DNA of 64,000 nucleotides from Ovoidimarina sp963698645. Its GTDB lineage: Bacteria; Pseudomonadota; Alphaproteobacteria; Rhodobacterales; Rhodobacteraceae. Of the stretch, positions 1-9,112 are shown piece after piece. The number at the start of each line of letters is the position of its first letter. The first letter of the stretch is position 1. The notes below the pieces were generated by a model, which saw only the letters and a list, made by a program, of their open reading frames with translations, made no database searches and was not told where the DNA came from. Position numbers and translations under genes: made by a program. Location: contig CAVORP010000007.1 of assembly GCA_963698645.1 (NCBI GenBank), forward strand, positions 806,001-870,000, in the 5' to 3' direction.

Positions 1-475
1 CTCGGGCTGGTGGATGAGCGCGCGGCAGAGCGAGGCGCGCTGGCGCATGCCGCCGGAGAGTTCGGAGGGGCGTTTGTCTTCGAACCCTTCCAGACCGACG
101 AGGGCGAGGAGCCTGCGGGCGCGGTCTTCCTGTTGCCTTCCGTGAGAGTTTGGAATGGACGATCTCCAGCGGCAGCAGCACGTTTTTCAGGATCGAGCGC
201 CATTCCAGCAGGACCGGGTTCTGAAACGCCATGCCGACGGTCGCCCGCGGGCCCGTGACGGGTTCGCCATGAAGCCAGACCTCGCCCGCATCCGGCTTCA
301 TCAGCCCCGCGATCAGGCGGGTCAGGGTCGATTTCCCGCAACCGGACGGGCCGACGACGGCGGCGAAACCGCCCTCGGGAACCGAGACGTTCAGGCCGTC
401 CAGAACGGGCAGGGGGCCCGATTGTGTCCGGTAGGCGTGGGTCACGTCCTTTATGTCGATGAGGGGTCGGGTCAT
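1..475 (-). CDS. ABC transporter ATP-binding protein, SsuB/TauB type (3' end outside window)
   Basis: Cytoplasmic ATPase of a nitrate/sulfonate/taurine-type importer. The protein starts MTRPLIDIKDVTHAYR and has a Walker A motif (GPSGCGKST) near residues 42-50 and a Q-loop (MAFQNP). After a one-base insertion at about 136-137 it continues in another frame with the ABC signature LSGGMRQRAS, and it runs off the window before Walker B. It lies about 145 bp downstream of a substrate-binding protein gene on the same strand, which supports an importer. Substrate cannot be told from sequence; sulfonate, taurine, nitrate or a thiamine precursor are all possible. The frameshift is probably a sequencing error because both halves are fully conserved. 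Confidence 0.85.
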   Translation of the reverse strand, partial: MTRPLIDIKDVTHAYRTQSGPLPVLDGLNVSVPEGGFAAVVGPSGCGKSTLTRLIAGLMKPDAGEVWLHGEPVTGPRATVGMAFQNPVLLEWRSILKNVLLPLEIVHSKLSRKATGRPRPQAPRPRRSGRVRRQTPLRTLRRHAPARLALPRAHPPAR

Positions 476-500
476 TTCGGGTCCGCCAGAAAGGTATTGA

Positions 501-583
501 GCCTCCGGCGGGGATATTTCCCAAGAAGAGAAGCGGGAAGGATGTCTCACCTTCTTCTCTTTTCAAATATCCCCGCCGGAGGC
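501..583. repeat. Intergenic inverted repeat carrying a GGATATTT...AGAAGA motif
   Basis: The arms at 501-535 and 551-583 are nearly perfect reverse complements. Each reads GCCTCCGGCGGGGATATTT on its strand, followed by a purine tract (AAGAAGAGAAG). The element sits between the substrate-binding protein gene and the ATPase gene. The GGATATTT-plus-purine-tract core recurs once, in one orientation, at about 47240-47268. It may be a dispersed intergenic element or an mRNA-stabilising hairpin that sets the SBP:ATPase transcript ratio; that role is inferred. Confidence 0.7.
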
Positions 584-619
584 GGAAGATCCGGCGCGCC
601 GAACAGCGCGCCGGGGGGC

Positions 620-1622
620 TCAATTCACCTTGAAGCCACCTTCGGGAAGGTAGGCATCGGTGAAGTAGAGGCTGGCATCCGGCGTGTTCTGGAACTCGTA
701 GGTTTCGCCGATCTGGGCGATGGCGGCCTCCATCCGGGCCGGGTCGATGCCGCCCATGCCGTTGGCCTTGACCCAGTCGGTCATGACGTTCTGGTCAAGC
801 GACATCTGCAGGCGTTCCTGCTCAAGGGCAGCATCCGCGGCCGGGTTGCGCTGCAGCAGGCTGGCGATGCCCGCGGCCGGGTCGGCGGCGACATCCGTCC
901 AGCCCTTGGCGACGGCGCGCAGGAAGGCCTTGACCGTCTCGGGGTTCTCGGCGGCGTAGTCGGTGTTCACGAGGATTGCGTTGCCGTAGAGCGACAGCCC
1001 GTGATCCGCCATCAGGATGTTGGAGATGTCATCGGCCGGGTACGCCGAGCCGCTTGAGGTTGAGGACCGACGAGAAGGAGAAGCCGGTGACCGCGTCGAC
1101 CTGACCTTCGGCCAGCATCGGCTCGCGCGTCGGGAAGCCGACGGGTTCGACGGTGATTTTCGAGATATCGAGATCGTTGGCGCTGGCGAAAGCCGGGAAC
1201 TGCGCCCAGGCGCCATCGGGCGGCGGGGCGCCGAGGATCCGGCCTTCGAGATCCTTCGGTTCCATCACCCCCTGGCTTTTGCGGCCCACGATCGCGAAGG
1301 CGGGTTTGTCATAGATCATCATGACCGCCGTCACGGGGGCACCGGGGTTCTGGTCGAGAAACTTGATGACCGAATTGATGTCGCCGAAGCCGATCGGGAA
1401 GGCGCCGGTGGCGATTTTCGGGATCGTTTCGACCGAGCCGGAGCCGGCCTCGATCGTCACGTTCAGCCCTTCGGCTTCGAAATGGCCGTTGTCGATTGCC
1501 GCGAAATACGCCGCGGACGGGCCTTCGAATTTCCAGTCGAGCGCGAAGGGCACATCGGTTTGTGCGTGGGCTGCCGCGCCGAACAGAATAGCGGTGGCAG
1601 CAGCGATAGAGCGGTGGAACAA
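620..1622 (-). CDS. ABC transporter substrate-binding protein, NMT1/SsuA-like (frameshifted)
   Basis: Periplasmic binding protein for an importer of the nitrate/sulfonate/taurine/thiamine-precursor class. I place the start at a TTG (1622) because AGGAGG (1630-1635 on the complement) is 7 bases upstream; the upstream in-frame ATG lacks a ribosome site. The N-terminus LFHRSIAAATAILFGAAAHA is a signal peptide. The mature part (VPFALDWKFEGPSAAYFAA) is typical of this family. An extra G at about 1037-1038 splits the frame after LKRLGVP; restoring it gives 333 residues, the usual length. It precedes the ATPase gene at 1-475; the permease must lie outside the window. Substrate unknown. Confidence 0.85.
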
Positions 1623-1812
1623 AGGGTATCCTCCTGTTGGTGATGCATCGTTGACCGACGCAAATCTTGTGGGTCGAGGCATGGAAATGAACAGAGCCCC
1701 CACGACTCCCCTCGCGACAGATCTAGCATTGCCCGATTTTTAGGCAAGCATTTCGGGCCGCGCCCGATTCAGTGCCCGTGCCGGATTTCCCGTGATGTTC
1801 GGGTGGGGCATC

Positions 1813-1836
1813 GGCCCGGACCAAGGTGTCCGGGCC
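1813..1836 (-). terminator. GC-rich hairpin after the cyclic-nucleotide phosphodiesterase gene
   Basis: A perfect 9-bp stem, GGCCCGGAC / GTCCGGGCC, with a 6-base loop lies 22 bases beyond the stop codon of the gene ending at 1858. No U-tract follows, so it may only stabilise the transcript or act as a weak terminator. Confidence 0.4.
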
Positions 1837-1857
1837 ATGTGCTGTCCTGCGTGTCGT

Positions 1858-3838
1858 CTAGAGTTCGATCCGGAACCGGGCGAACCCGTCCGGACCGTCG
1901 CCCGCCGGTTCGATGGAGACGCCGGGGACGCTGTCGGCATAGGCCGCTGCGGCCGGTCCGGTGTCGAACAGGACGGAGGTTCCGGGCAGGGGTGCGAAGG
2001 ACCAGTTGGCGTCGGCCTTTGGATCGATCGTGCCCTGTTCCACGATGTAGCGGACGATCACATCGCGATTGGTGTCGGGAGCCTCGAGAATGATCGTGTC
2101 GCCCATGGCGCCCGGGAAGCTTCCGCCGCCCGAGGCGCGGTAGTTGTTGGTGGCGATCACGAATTCCATGTCATCCGTCACCGGCTTGCCGTCATACATG
2201 AGGTTGACGATGCGGTTGGCATCGGGGTTCAGCGGCCTCGCCCTTCGACGTGAACTTCGATGGCTGGGACAGGTCGATCTGATAGGTGACCCCGTCGATC
2301 ACGTCGAAATTGTAGCTTGGAAAGTCGGGGTTCAGGAGGACCTGATCGGCCTTGCCTGGTTCGACCTGGTTGAACATGCCGGCAGAGCGCTCGAGCCAGT
2401 CCTTGACCTGTGCCCCCGTCACTTTCACTGCCCGCACCGTGTTGGGATAGAGATAGAGATCCGCGACGTTCTTGATCGCGACATCGCCCACCGGGACATC
2501 GGTGTAGTAATCGGGGCCACCGCGCCCGCCGGCCTTGAAGGGTGCGGCGGCGGACAGGATGGGAAGGCCTGCATATTCGGTGCCTTCCAGCAGCTGGCCC
2601 ACATACCATTCCTGTGCCTGGCTGACGATCTGGACCGACGGGTCGTCCGCCACGAGCGCGAAATAGCTGTGCAGCGGGGCCGCGGTCTTGCCAACCGCGC
2701 GGCGCACATAGGCAAGGGTTTCGTCATGGTCGGTCTGGACCGAGGCGAGCACCGCGGGATCGCTTTCCACGAGGGCGGTGATCGAGCGGTCTTCGTTGCG
2801 CTGGGAGATTGGCCGGGTCTCGACGGAATGCGTGAGCACCCGCCATTCGTTTCCGTCGCGTTCCAGCATCAGGTCGATGACGCCCAGATGCGAGCCCCAG
2901 AAACCGCCCATCACGGCGGGTTTGCCGTGGATCGTGGCGTTTTCGTTATCGACGCCGGGGGTTTCGGCAAAGGCGGGACCAGGGAAGACCAGATGGTTGT
3001 GGCCGGTCAGGATCGCGTCGATGCCATCCACCGTGCCAAGCGGGATCGAGGCGTTTTCCATGCCGTCCGTATGGTCGGCGGCGCCGATCCCGGAATGGGA
3101 AAGGGCGATGACGATGTCAGCGCCTTCCTCCTTGATCCGGGGGACCCAGGCGCGGGCTGTTTCGACGATGTCGCGGGCGGCGACATTGCCGACAAGGTGG
3201 CGGGCATCCCATTGCATGACCTGCGGCGGCACGAAACCGATGATCCCGACGCGGATGGCATGTTCGGTGCCCGAGCCATCGGTGATGGTGCGGTCAAGGA
3301 TGACGTAGGGGGGGACGAGTGGCGTGTCCCGTGTGGGGGCGCCCTTCGCCTCCTTGACGACATTGGACGAGACGACCGGGAAGGCAGCCCCGGCCAGCGA
3401 TTTCATGAGGAAGTCGAGGCCGTAGTTGAATTCGTGATTGCCCAGCGTCGAGGCATCGTAGCCGAGAGTGTTCATCGCGGCGATGATCGGATGCATATCG
3501 CCGTCGCGCATGCCGCGTTCATAGGCGATATAGTCGCCCATCGGGTTTCCCTGAAGGAAATCGCCGTTGTCGAGCAGCACCGAATTCGTCGCCTCGGCAC
3601 GGATATCGGCGATATGCGCTGCGGTCCGGGCAAGGCCCACGGTGTCGACGGGACGGTCGGAGTAGTAGTCGTAGGGGAAGACATGGACATGGAGATCGGT
3701 GGTTTCCATGATCCGGAGATGGGCCTGCCCCGCAGCGGCATTGGCCGAGAACGGGTGCAGCATCGTGATGGTCGCGCCGGCGGCGCCGGTGGCAAGGAAG
3801 GACCTTCTGCTCATCGAACCGAACGAGAGACGTGACAT
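1858..3838 (-). CDS. cpdB: 2',3'-cyclic-nucleotide 2'-phosphodiesterase/3'-nucleotidase, periplasmic (frameshifted)
   Basis: Hydrolyses 2',3'-cyclic nucleotides and 3'-nucleotides to nucleosides outside the cytoplasm, for phosphate and nucleoside scavenging. The N-terminus carries a twin-arginine signal (SRRSFLATGAAGA). The metallophosphoesterase domain shows TTDLHVHVFPYDYY, the metal motif GNHEFNYG and TGHNH, and the C-terminal 5'-nucleotidase domain ends in the second frame. A C4 run at 2224-2227 has one base too many (C3 expected) and breaks the frame after KGEAAEP. Corrected length is 659 residues, normal for CpdB. The start at 3838 has GGAGGA just upstream. Divergent from nudC. The SRR signal implies Tat export rather than the Sec signal of E. 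coli CpdB. Confidence 0.9.
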
Positions 3839-3913
3839 GGGAGTTCCTCCGCAATGATTTTCGGGAAAGATCTCATGTCAGTCTAGCAGTCCCATGGCGG
3901 AAGGTGGCAAGTC

Positions 3914-3928
3914 TTAACTTAAATTAAC
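3914..3928. promoter_or_regulatory. TTAA-N6-TTAAC motif in the cpdB/nudC divergent promoter region
   Basis: The AT-rich 3839-4035 spacer between the divergent cpdB and nudC genes contains TTAACTTAAATTAAC. This resembles the alphaproteobacterial CtrA site (TTAA-N7-TTAAC), but the spacer is 6 rather than 7. I cannot assign promoter elements firmly. Confidence 0.25.
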
Positions 3929-4035
3929 GCATAGGGCGTTCATACACCATCAAAAACTATCTAAGGTTGAGTAAGAGCCAGTCAATTGCCACCGGACCAC
4001 GGGCATGGCATGGGTCGGCCAATGGAGGCCATGGC

Positions 4036-4995
4036 ATGAAACATGCAGAGACAGTCACCTTTGGAGGATCCGGGCTGGACCGGTCAGCGGAACGGCGCGT
4101 GGACCCGGCCGCACTTGCCGCCGAATGGGCCGATCCGGTGGTGCGGGTCCTGCCGGTCTGGCGCGGCAAGCCGTTGTTTCTAGGGGAGGATCGGTTGCCG
4201 GGCTGGCTGTCGGCGGATCACCCTGTGGTCACCGGCGGCGAGGCCCCGGTCTATCTGGGTCGGGACAATGGGGTGCCCTGTTTCGCGACCGATGTCTCGC
4301 GCTGGGAGCCCGATGTCGTGCCCGACACGATGCATGCGTTCTTTGACCCGTCGGAACAGTCGCATCCCAGTCTGGGGGACGGGTATGTCTTTGCCGAACT
4401 CCGGGGCGTGATGACGAGGCTTTCTCCTCGCGACGCGGAACTGGTGGCCACGGCCAAGGCGGTGCTGAACTGGCATGCGACGCACCGATTCTGTGCGCGG
4501 TGCGGGGCAGGGTCGGAGATCAGCCACGGCGGCTGGCAGCGGACTTGCCCGGCCTGCGGCGCGCATCATTTTCCCCGCACCGACCCGGTGGTGATCATGC
4601 TGATCACCCATGGCAACGATGTGCTGGTGGGGCGATCTCCGGGATGGCCGGAGGGGATGTATTCGCTTTTGGCGGGGTTCATCGAGCCGGGCGAGACGAT
4701 CGAGGCGGCGGTGCGGCGCGAGGTGTTGGAAGAGGCGGGCGTCCGGGTGGCCGACGTGGGCTATCTGGCGTCGCAGCCCTGGCCGTTTCCGTCATCCCTG
4801 ATGATCGGGTGTTCGGGCCGGGCCCTTACGCGCGAGATCGTGCTTGATCCCGTCGAGCTGGCCGATGCGAAATGGGTGTCGCGCGAGGAGATGGTGGAAG
4901 TCTATGCCGGGCGAGATCCATCGATGCATGCGGCGCGCAAGGGTTCGATCGCGCACTTCCTGATCGGTCATTGGTTGTCAGATACGCTGGATTAG
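4036..4995 (+). CDS. nudC: NAD(H) pyrophosphatase / Nudix hydrolase NudC
   Basis: Cleaves NADH and NAD(+) to NMN and AMP, and in known homologues removes NAD caps from RNA. The protein has 319 residues from the ATG at 4036, which has GGAGG 7 bases upstream; an upstream ATG at 3967 lacks one. Visible features in order are a zinc ribbon (Cys 153, 156, 171, 174), the Nudix box starting GFIEPGE at 214 with REVLEEAG, and the NADH-specificity motif SQPWPFPSSLM at 246-256. All key residues are present. Single gene with its own promoter region, divergent from cpdB. Confidence 0.95.
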   Translation: MKHAETVTFGGSGLDRSAERRVDPAALAAEWADPVVRVLPVWRGKPLFLGEDRLPGWLSADHPVVTGGEAPVYLGRDNGVPCFATDVSRWEPDVVPDTMHAFFDPSEQSHPSLGDGYVFAELRGVMTRLSPRDAELVATAKAVLNWHATHRFCARCGAGSEISHGGWQRTCPACGAHHFPRTDPVVIMLITHGNDVLVGRSPGWPEGMYSLLAGFIEPGETIEAAVRREVLEEAGVRVADVGYLASQPWPFPSSLMIGCSGRALTREIVLDPVELADAKWVSREEMVEVYAGRDPSMHAARKGSIAHFLIGHWLSDTLD

Positions 4996-5022
4996 GGTCT
5001 GATTTCGGCGAAGGCGCGAACT

Positions 5023-5226
5023 TCAGAACAGGTTGGCGCCGATGACGGGTTGGTCGCGATAAAGCGGACGGTTACCGAGAATGCGGGCGGTGCGACGGGT
5101 CAGCGCGCCGGTCGCGGCAAAGATCGCATAGTCCTGTGCCAGGGCCTCGAGATCGTCCGTGGACAGGTCTTCGAACCGGTCCACGGGTGCCATTTTTCGG
5201 GTGCCCTTGTCTGGGCCGTGGCTCAT
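5023..5226 (-). CDS. Small protein of unknown function, paralogue of the upstream gene
   Basis: A 67-residue soluble, acidic-to-neutral protein starting MSHGPDKGTRKM. Its ATG overlaps the stop of the upstream small gene (ATGA), so the two are translationally coupled. A central segment, TGALTRRTARIL, aligns with TGMLTQRLDRLL of the upstream protein, each preceded by a helix rich in Asp, Leu and Glu, suggesting a duplication. No signal peptide or membrane segment. I do not recognise the family. Located downstream of pheA on the same strand. Confidence 0.6.
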   Translation of the reverse strand: MSHGPDKGTRKMAPVDRFEDLSTDDLEALAQDYAIFAATGALTRRTARILGNRPLYRDQPVIGANLF

Positions 5227-5459
5227 GCAGCCAATTGGCGTAGGTCGCCCGCATCCTCGAGAAGGCGATCAAGGCGCTGGGTCAGCATGCCGGTCCGGCC
5301 GTAGTAATCCAGATCATCCTCGATCTGAATCAGCTGATCTTCGGTCATCGCACCGATCAGACGTCGCAGAACGACCTGTTCTGGATCGGACGCCAGGAAG
5401 GTGTGGTTTCCGGCGTGGGGCGCCGCATGGGGGGATTTTTCGATGAAAGTGGCAAGCAC
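5223..5459 (-). CDS. Small protein of unknown function, first of a coupled pair
   Basis: The best start is GTG at 5459, with AGGAG 7 bases upstream, giving 78 residues (VLATFIEKSPHAAPHAG...); an upstream ATG at 5489 lacks a ribosome site. The C-terminal half (EDQLIQIEDDLDYYGRTGML) is predicted helical and resembles the next gene's product. Overlaps that gene by 4 bases. The upstream spacer (5460-5545) is AT-rich and probably holds a promoter. Function unknown; not a recognised toxin-antitoxin pair. Confidence 0.6.
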   Translation of the reverse strand: MLATFIEKSPHAAPHAGNHTFLASDPEQVVLRRLIGAMTEDQLIQIEDDLDYYGRTGMLTQRLDRLLEDAGDLRQLAA

Positions 5460-5545
5460 TGGGTAACTCCTGACACTGGTTAAAAACACTTTACCGTTTA
5501 AGGAGTAATCAAGGATCGTGGCAAAAATGTGGCAACGCGCCCCGA

Positions 5546-6379
5546 TTACCGCCGATTTGCGTCAGCAGGGTAAACGCCCAGAAGTTTGACCTCGGAAGTG
5601 AAATAATCCAGTTCTTCCAAGGCCAATTTGACATTTCTGTCGTCCGGATGGCCCTCGATATCGGCGTAGAACTGCGTCGCCGAGAAAGATCCATCAACCA
5701 TATAACTCTCTAGTTTCGTCATATTTACGCCATTAGTCGCGAATCCGCCCATGGCCTTGTAGAGCGCGGCGGGGATGTTGCGGACGCGGAAGACGAAGGA
5801 TGTCATCATCATTCCCTTGCCCCGGCGCTTGAAGTCAGGTTCGCGGGACATGACGAGAAAGCGCGTGGTGTTCTTGTCGTGATCTTCGATATGGCGCGCG
5901 ACCAGATCCAGACCATAGATCTTGCCCGCCAGTTCGGAGGCCAGCGCACCCATTTCGGGATTGCGCGTGTCCGCAACCACCCGAGCCGAGCCCGCGGTAT
6001 CGCCGCCCGTGACCGGGTGGATGCCGTGTTCCCTGAGGAAATCGCGGCATTGACCCAGAAGCATGGGGTGGCTCATCGCCTTCTTGACGTGAGAGAGCGG
6101 CGTTCCGGGGATCGCCAGCAGGTTGATGTGCACGCGCACGAAGGCCTCGGCGATGATGTGCAGACCGCTTGCGGGCAACATGTGATGAATGTCGGCAACG
6201 CGGCCATAGGTCGAGTTCTCGACGGGAAGCATCGCCAGATTGGCCCGACCCGACCGCACGGTTTCCACCACATCCTCGAAGGTCGGGCAGGCCACGACTT
6301 CGTAATCAGGATAGGTTTCGTGGCAGGCCTGATGCGAATAGGCGCCCGGTTCTCCCTGAAAGGCGATTCTCTGTGTCAT
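5546..6379 (-). CDS. pheA: Prephenate dehydratase
   Basis: Converts prephenate to phenylpyruvate in phenylalanine synthesis (cytoplasm). I use the internal ATG at 6379 (MTQRIAFQGEPGAYSHQAC) because it matches the family N-terminus and gives 277 residues; an in-frame ATG at 6427 would add 16. The catalytic domain (1-180) contains VENSTYGR and the essential TTRF motif at 171-174. A C-terminal ACT domain (about 193-270, TKLESYMVDG) is the expected phenylalanine feedback site. There is no fused chorismate mutase, as is usual in this group. Divergent from a cytochrome c gene. Confidence 0.95.
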   Translation of the reverse strand: MTQRIAFQGEPGAYSHQACHETYPDYEVVACPTFEDVVETVRSGRANLAMLPVENSTYGRVADIHHMLPASGLHIIAEAFVRVHINLLAIPGTPLSHVKKAMSHPMLLGQCRDFLREHGIHPVTGGDTAGSARVVADTRNPEMGALASELAGKIYGLDLVARHIEDHDKNTTRFLVMSREPDFKRRGKGMMMTSFVFRVRNIPAALYKAMGGFATNGVNMTKLESYMVDGSFSATQFYADIEGHPDDRNVKLALEELDYFTSEVKLLGVYPADANRR

Positions 6380-6497
6380 GTCAGGTACCGTGCTTTTCTT
6401 GTCGAAAGGTCGTTTGGTCGCGGGCATATCCCTTGAACAGCCCCGATGGAAGCGGATAGATAGCCCGAAATTCGGTCACGAGACAGGACGCGACATC

Positions 6498-6995
6498 ATG
6501 GACACAATGACCCTGACCAAGGCGGTTGGCGCAGTCTGCACATCTTTCCTTATCCTTCTTCTCGGGAAATGGGCGGCTGAGGGCCTGTATCATGTAGGTG
6601 GTCACGGAGAGCAGGCATATGCAATCGCCGTCGAAGAGGCGGCGCCGGCCGAGGATGTTGCCGAAGTCAGCTTCGAGGAACTTTTCGCCGCTGCGGATGC
6701 GGGCGCGGGCGAGCGTCTTTGGCGCCAGTGCCAGGCCTGTCACAAGCTGGACGGCAGCAATGGGACGGGGCCGCATCTCAATGGCATCGTGAACAAGGAC
6801 AAGGCCGCTTCGTCCGGGTTCAGCTATTCCGAAACCCTGGCCTCGATGGAGGGTGTCTGGTCGCCCGAGAACCTGTCGGGTTTTCTGGCCAGTCCGCGGG
6901 ACTATGCGCCGGGCACCAAGATGTCCTATTCGGGTATGAAGGATGCGGAAGACCGCGCAAACCTGATCGCCTATCTTGCGACGACGTCCGAGTAG
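6498..6995 (+). CDS. Membrane-anchored cytochrome c (c552/CycM-like)
   Basis: Monohaem electron carrier tethered to the periplasmic face of the inner membrane, of the type that links the bc1 complex to oxidases. The 165-residue protein has an uncleaved N-terminal helix (about 10-23, GAVCTSFLILLLG), an acidic Ala/Glu-rich linker, haem motif CQACH at 78-82 and a Met ligand in PGTKMSYSG (Met 142). The start at 6498 fits the helix; open frame upstream reaches 6378 but is not needed. An intrinsic terminator follows at once, so this is a single-gene unit. A bc1 operon is present at the other end of the window. Confidence 0.88.
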   Translation: MDTMTLTKAVGAVCTSFLILLLGKWAAEGLYHVGGHGEQAYAIAVEEAAPAEDVAEVSFEELFAAADAGAGERLWRQCQACHKLDGSNGTGPHLNGIVNKDKAASSGFSYSETLASMEGVWSPENLSGFLASPRDYAPGTKMSYSGMKDAEDRANLIAYLATTSE

Positions 6996-7021
6996 CGCCG
7001 ACGGTTATTGGTTTTCTGGAG

Positions 7022-7049
7022 GCCGCCGGATGTTTCCGGCGGCTTTTTT
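7022..7049 (+). terminator. Rho-independent terminator after the cytochrome c gene
   Basis: A 9-bp stem, GCCGCCGGA / TCCGGCGGC, with a 4-base loop is followed directly by six T residues (7044-7049). It lies 27 bases past the stop codon. Confidence 0.92.
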
Positions 7050-7063
7050 GATGTTTGGTGTGG

Positions 7064-7107
7064 GGTGATAGAAGCGAAAGATCACCAAAACTTCACCGAT
7101 TATCACC
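7064..7107. promoter_or_regulatory. GGTGATA / TATCACC repeat upstream of yejA
   Basis: GGTGATA at 7064-7070 and TATCACC at 7101-7107 form a perfect 7-bp inverted repeat, with a further ATCACC at 7081-7086 between them. They lie 80-120 bases before yejA in its only intergenic region. Three related half-sites suggest a regulator binding site for the peptide importer; the regulator is unknown. Confidence 0.4.
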
Positions 7108-7186
7108 TTGAACAGTCGACATGGGGAGAATTAGCTTAAATCTCTGTATACATAAGCGACTGAACAGCTTCATGAAGGAGACCCCG

Positions 7187-9112
7187 ATGACGCCAGCGAC
7201 CGGTTCGACTTTCAAGGCCGCAACGTGGGCGAGGAGTCTTGATTGGGGGCAGCTTTCCCTGATGTCCTTCATCTGGCTGTTGATCGCGGCGTTCTGTGTC
7301 GGCATGGCGCGGGCCGAGAGCCATGAAACGGTCACTGTCAGCCACGGATATTCCAATTTCGGCAATCTGAAATATGGGCCGGGTGAGGCGTTTTCCTACG
7401 TCAATCCCGACGCGCCGAAGGGGGGCGAGCTGAGCCTGTCGAGCCTTGGGAATTTCGACAGCTTCAACATGTATACCCGCAAGGGCGTGCCGGCGGCCAA
7501 TACCGACTTGCTGTACGAAGACCTGATGATCGGTGCGGCGGATGATCCCTATGGCACCTATTGCTATCTGTGCGAGACGATCGAATACCCCGAAAGCCTT
7601 GACTGGGTCGTGGTCAATCTGCGCCGGGATGTGACGTTCGCGGACGGAACGCCGATGACGGCCAATGACCTCAAGTTCACGATCGACCTGTTTCTTGAGC
7701 AGGGCATCGCCGAGTTCCGCACCATCATCGATGGCTATTTCACGAATATCGAGGTTCTGGACGAGTATTCCGTGCGGTTCGAATTCAGCGAACTTGCGGC
7801 GAAGCGGGACCGGATGGGGCTGGTTGGCCTGTGGAACCCGTTCTCGGAGGCGTGGTTCAAGGAGACCGGTGCGCGGCTGGACGAATCCCGCAGCGAGCCG
7901 TTCATGGGAACTGGGCCATACCGTCTTGAGGAAGTCGATTTCGGACGGTCGATCGTCTATGCGAAGAACCCAGACTGGTGGGGGGCAAATCACCATCTGA
8001 ACACGGGACGGTTCAATTTCGACAAGGTTCGGATCGAGTATTTCGCGGATGCCTCGGCCGCGCTGGAGGGGTTCAAGGCGGGAGAGTATACGTTCCGGAC
8101 CGAGAACTCCTCGCGGATCTGGGCAACCGCGTATGATTTTCCGGCGATCGACAAGGGCTGGGTCAAGCGCGAGACGCTTCCCGACGGGAATATAACGTCC
8201 GCGCAGGGATTCGTGTTCAATCTACGGCGCGAGAAGTGGCAGGACCCGCGGACCCGCGAAGCCGTCCGGTCGCTTTTCAATTTCGAGTGGACGAACGAGA
8301 CGCTGTTTTATGACCTGTACGAGCGGCCCGCGTCCTTCTGGGGCGGTTCGGATCTTGCCGCCGAGGGCGTGCCCGGAGCGGATGAGCTTGAATTCCTAGA
8401 GCCGCTGGTGGCCGAGGGGCTTTTGGACGCGTCAATCCTGACAGAGCCGGCGGTGATGCCGCAGGTCAACGATCCTTCGCAGAACCTTCCGTCGCGGCGC
8501 GTGCTGCGGCGCGCCGCATCGCTTCTGGAAGAGGCGGGGTGGGTGCCGGGAGACGACGGCATGCTGCGCAATGCGTCAGGCGAGATGCTTGAGCTTGTGA
8601 TCATCCAGTTCAGCCCTTCCTTTGACCGGGTGATCAACCCCTATGTCGAGAACCTGCGCCAGATCGGGATCGATGCCCGGCTTGAGCGCGTGGATAACGC
8701 GCAATACGTAGAACGCCGCCGGTCGGGCGACTGGGACATGACGAACCATTCGCCGGGGCAGGGGTTCGAGCCGGGTGTGGGCCTGAAGCAATGGTTTTCC
8801 TCGGAGACGGCGGAGGACAGTTCGCGCAACCTGATGGCGCTGCGCGATCCGGCGATCGACCGGTTGGTGGAGCAGGTCATCGTGGCGCAGACCCTAGACG
8901 AGTTGCGGCCCCGCGTCCGGGCGCTTGACCGGGTGCTGCGGGCGAACGGGTTCTGGGTGCCGCAATGGACGAACCAGGATTACTGGGTCGCCTATTGGGA
9001 CATGTACCGGTATCCCGAGCCGTTGCCGCCGCTGGCGCTGGGGACGATCGATTTCTGGTGGTATGATGCAGAGGCCGGCGCGCAGTTGCGTGCCGACGGC
9101 GCGCTGAACTGA
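7187..9112 (+). CDS. yejA: Extracellular substrate-binding protein of a peptide ABC importer (YejA)
   Basis: Periplasmic family 5 solute-binding protein of the YejABEF system, which in E. coli imports oligopeptides including microcin C. The ATG at 7187 has AAGGAG 6 bases upstream; an in-frame ATG at 7121 is rejected. The 641-residue product has a hydrophobic signal segment at about 24-43 ending ARA, then the SBP_bac_5 domain beginning KYGPGEAFSYVNPDAPKGG, a sequence typical of YejA. Its stop overlaps the yejB start (TGATG). No indel. A lipobox is absent, so it is probably a free periplasmic protein. Confidence 0.95.
   Translation: MTPATGSTFKAATWARSLDWGQLSLMSFIWLLIAAFCVGMARAESHETVTVSHGYSNFGNLKYGPGEAFSYVNPDAPKGGELSLSSLGNFDSFNMYTRKGVPAANTDLLYEDLMIGAADDPYGTYCYLCETIEYPESLDWVVVNLRRDVTFADGTPMTANDLKFTIDLFLEQGIAEFRTIIDGYFTNIEVLDEYSVRFEFSELAAKRDRMGLVGLWNPFSEAWFKETGARLDESRSEPFMGTGPYRLEEVDFGRSIVYAKNPDWWGANHHLNTGRFNFDKVRIEYFADASAALEGFKAGEYTFRTENSSRIWATAYDFPAIDKGWVKRETLPDGNITSAQGFVFNLRREKWQDPRTREAVRSLFNFEWTNETLFYDLYERPASFWGGSDLAAEGVPGADELEFLEPLVAEGLLDASILTEPAVMPQVNDPSQNLPSRRVLRRAASLLEEAGWVPGDDGMLRNASGEMLELVIIQFSPSFDRVINPYVENLRQIGIDARLERVDNAQYVERRRSGDWDMTNHSPGQGFEPGVGLKQWFSSETAEDSSRNLMALRDPAIDRLVEQVIVAQTLDELRPRVRALDRVLRANGFWVPQWTNQDYWVAYWDMYRYPEPLPPLALGTIDFWWYDAEAGAQLRADGALN

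Noticed and set aside
2144..3835. A 563-codon open frame opposite cpdB
   Set aside because: It mirrors the cpdB frame in high-GC DNA and has no domain, signal or ribosome site; cpdB motifs are clear on the other strand.
3914..3928. A firm CtrA binding site before nudC
   Set aside because: The half-sites match, but the spacer is 6 instead of 7; kept only as a low-confidence motif.
5023..5459. Toxin-antitoxin module
   Set aside because: The small overlapping genes look like paralogues, and neither resembles a known toxin or DNA-binding antitoxin.
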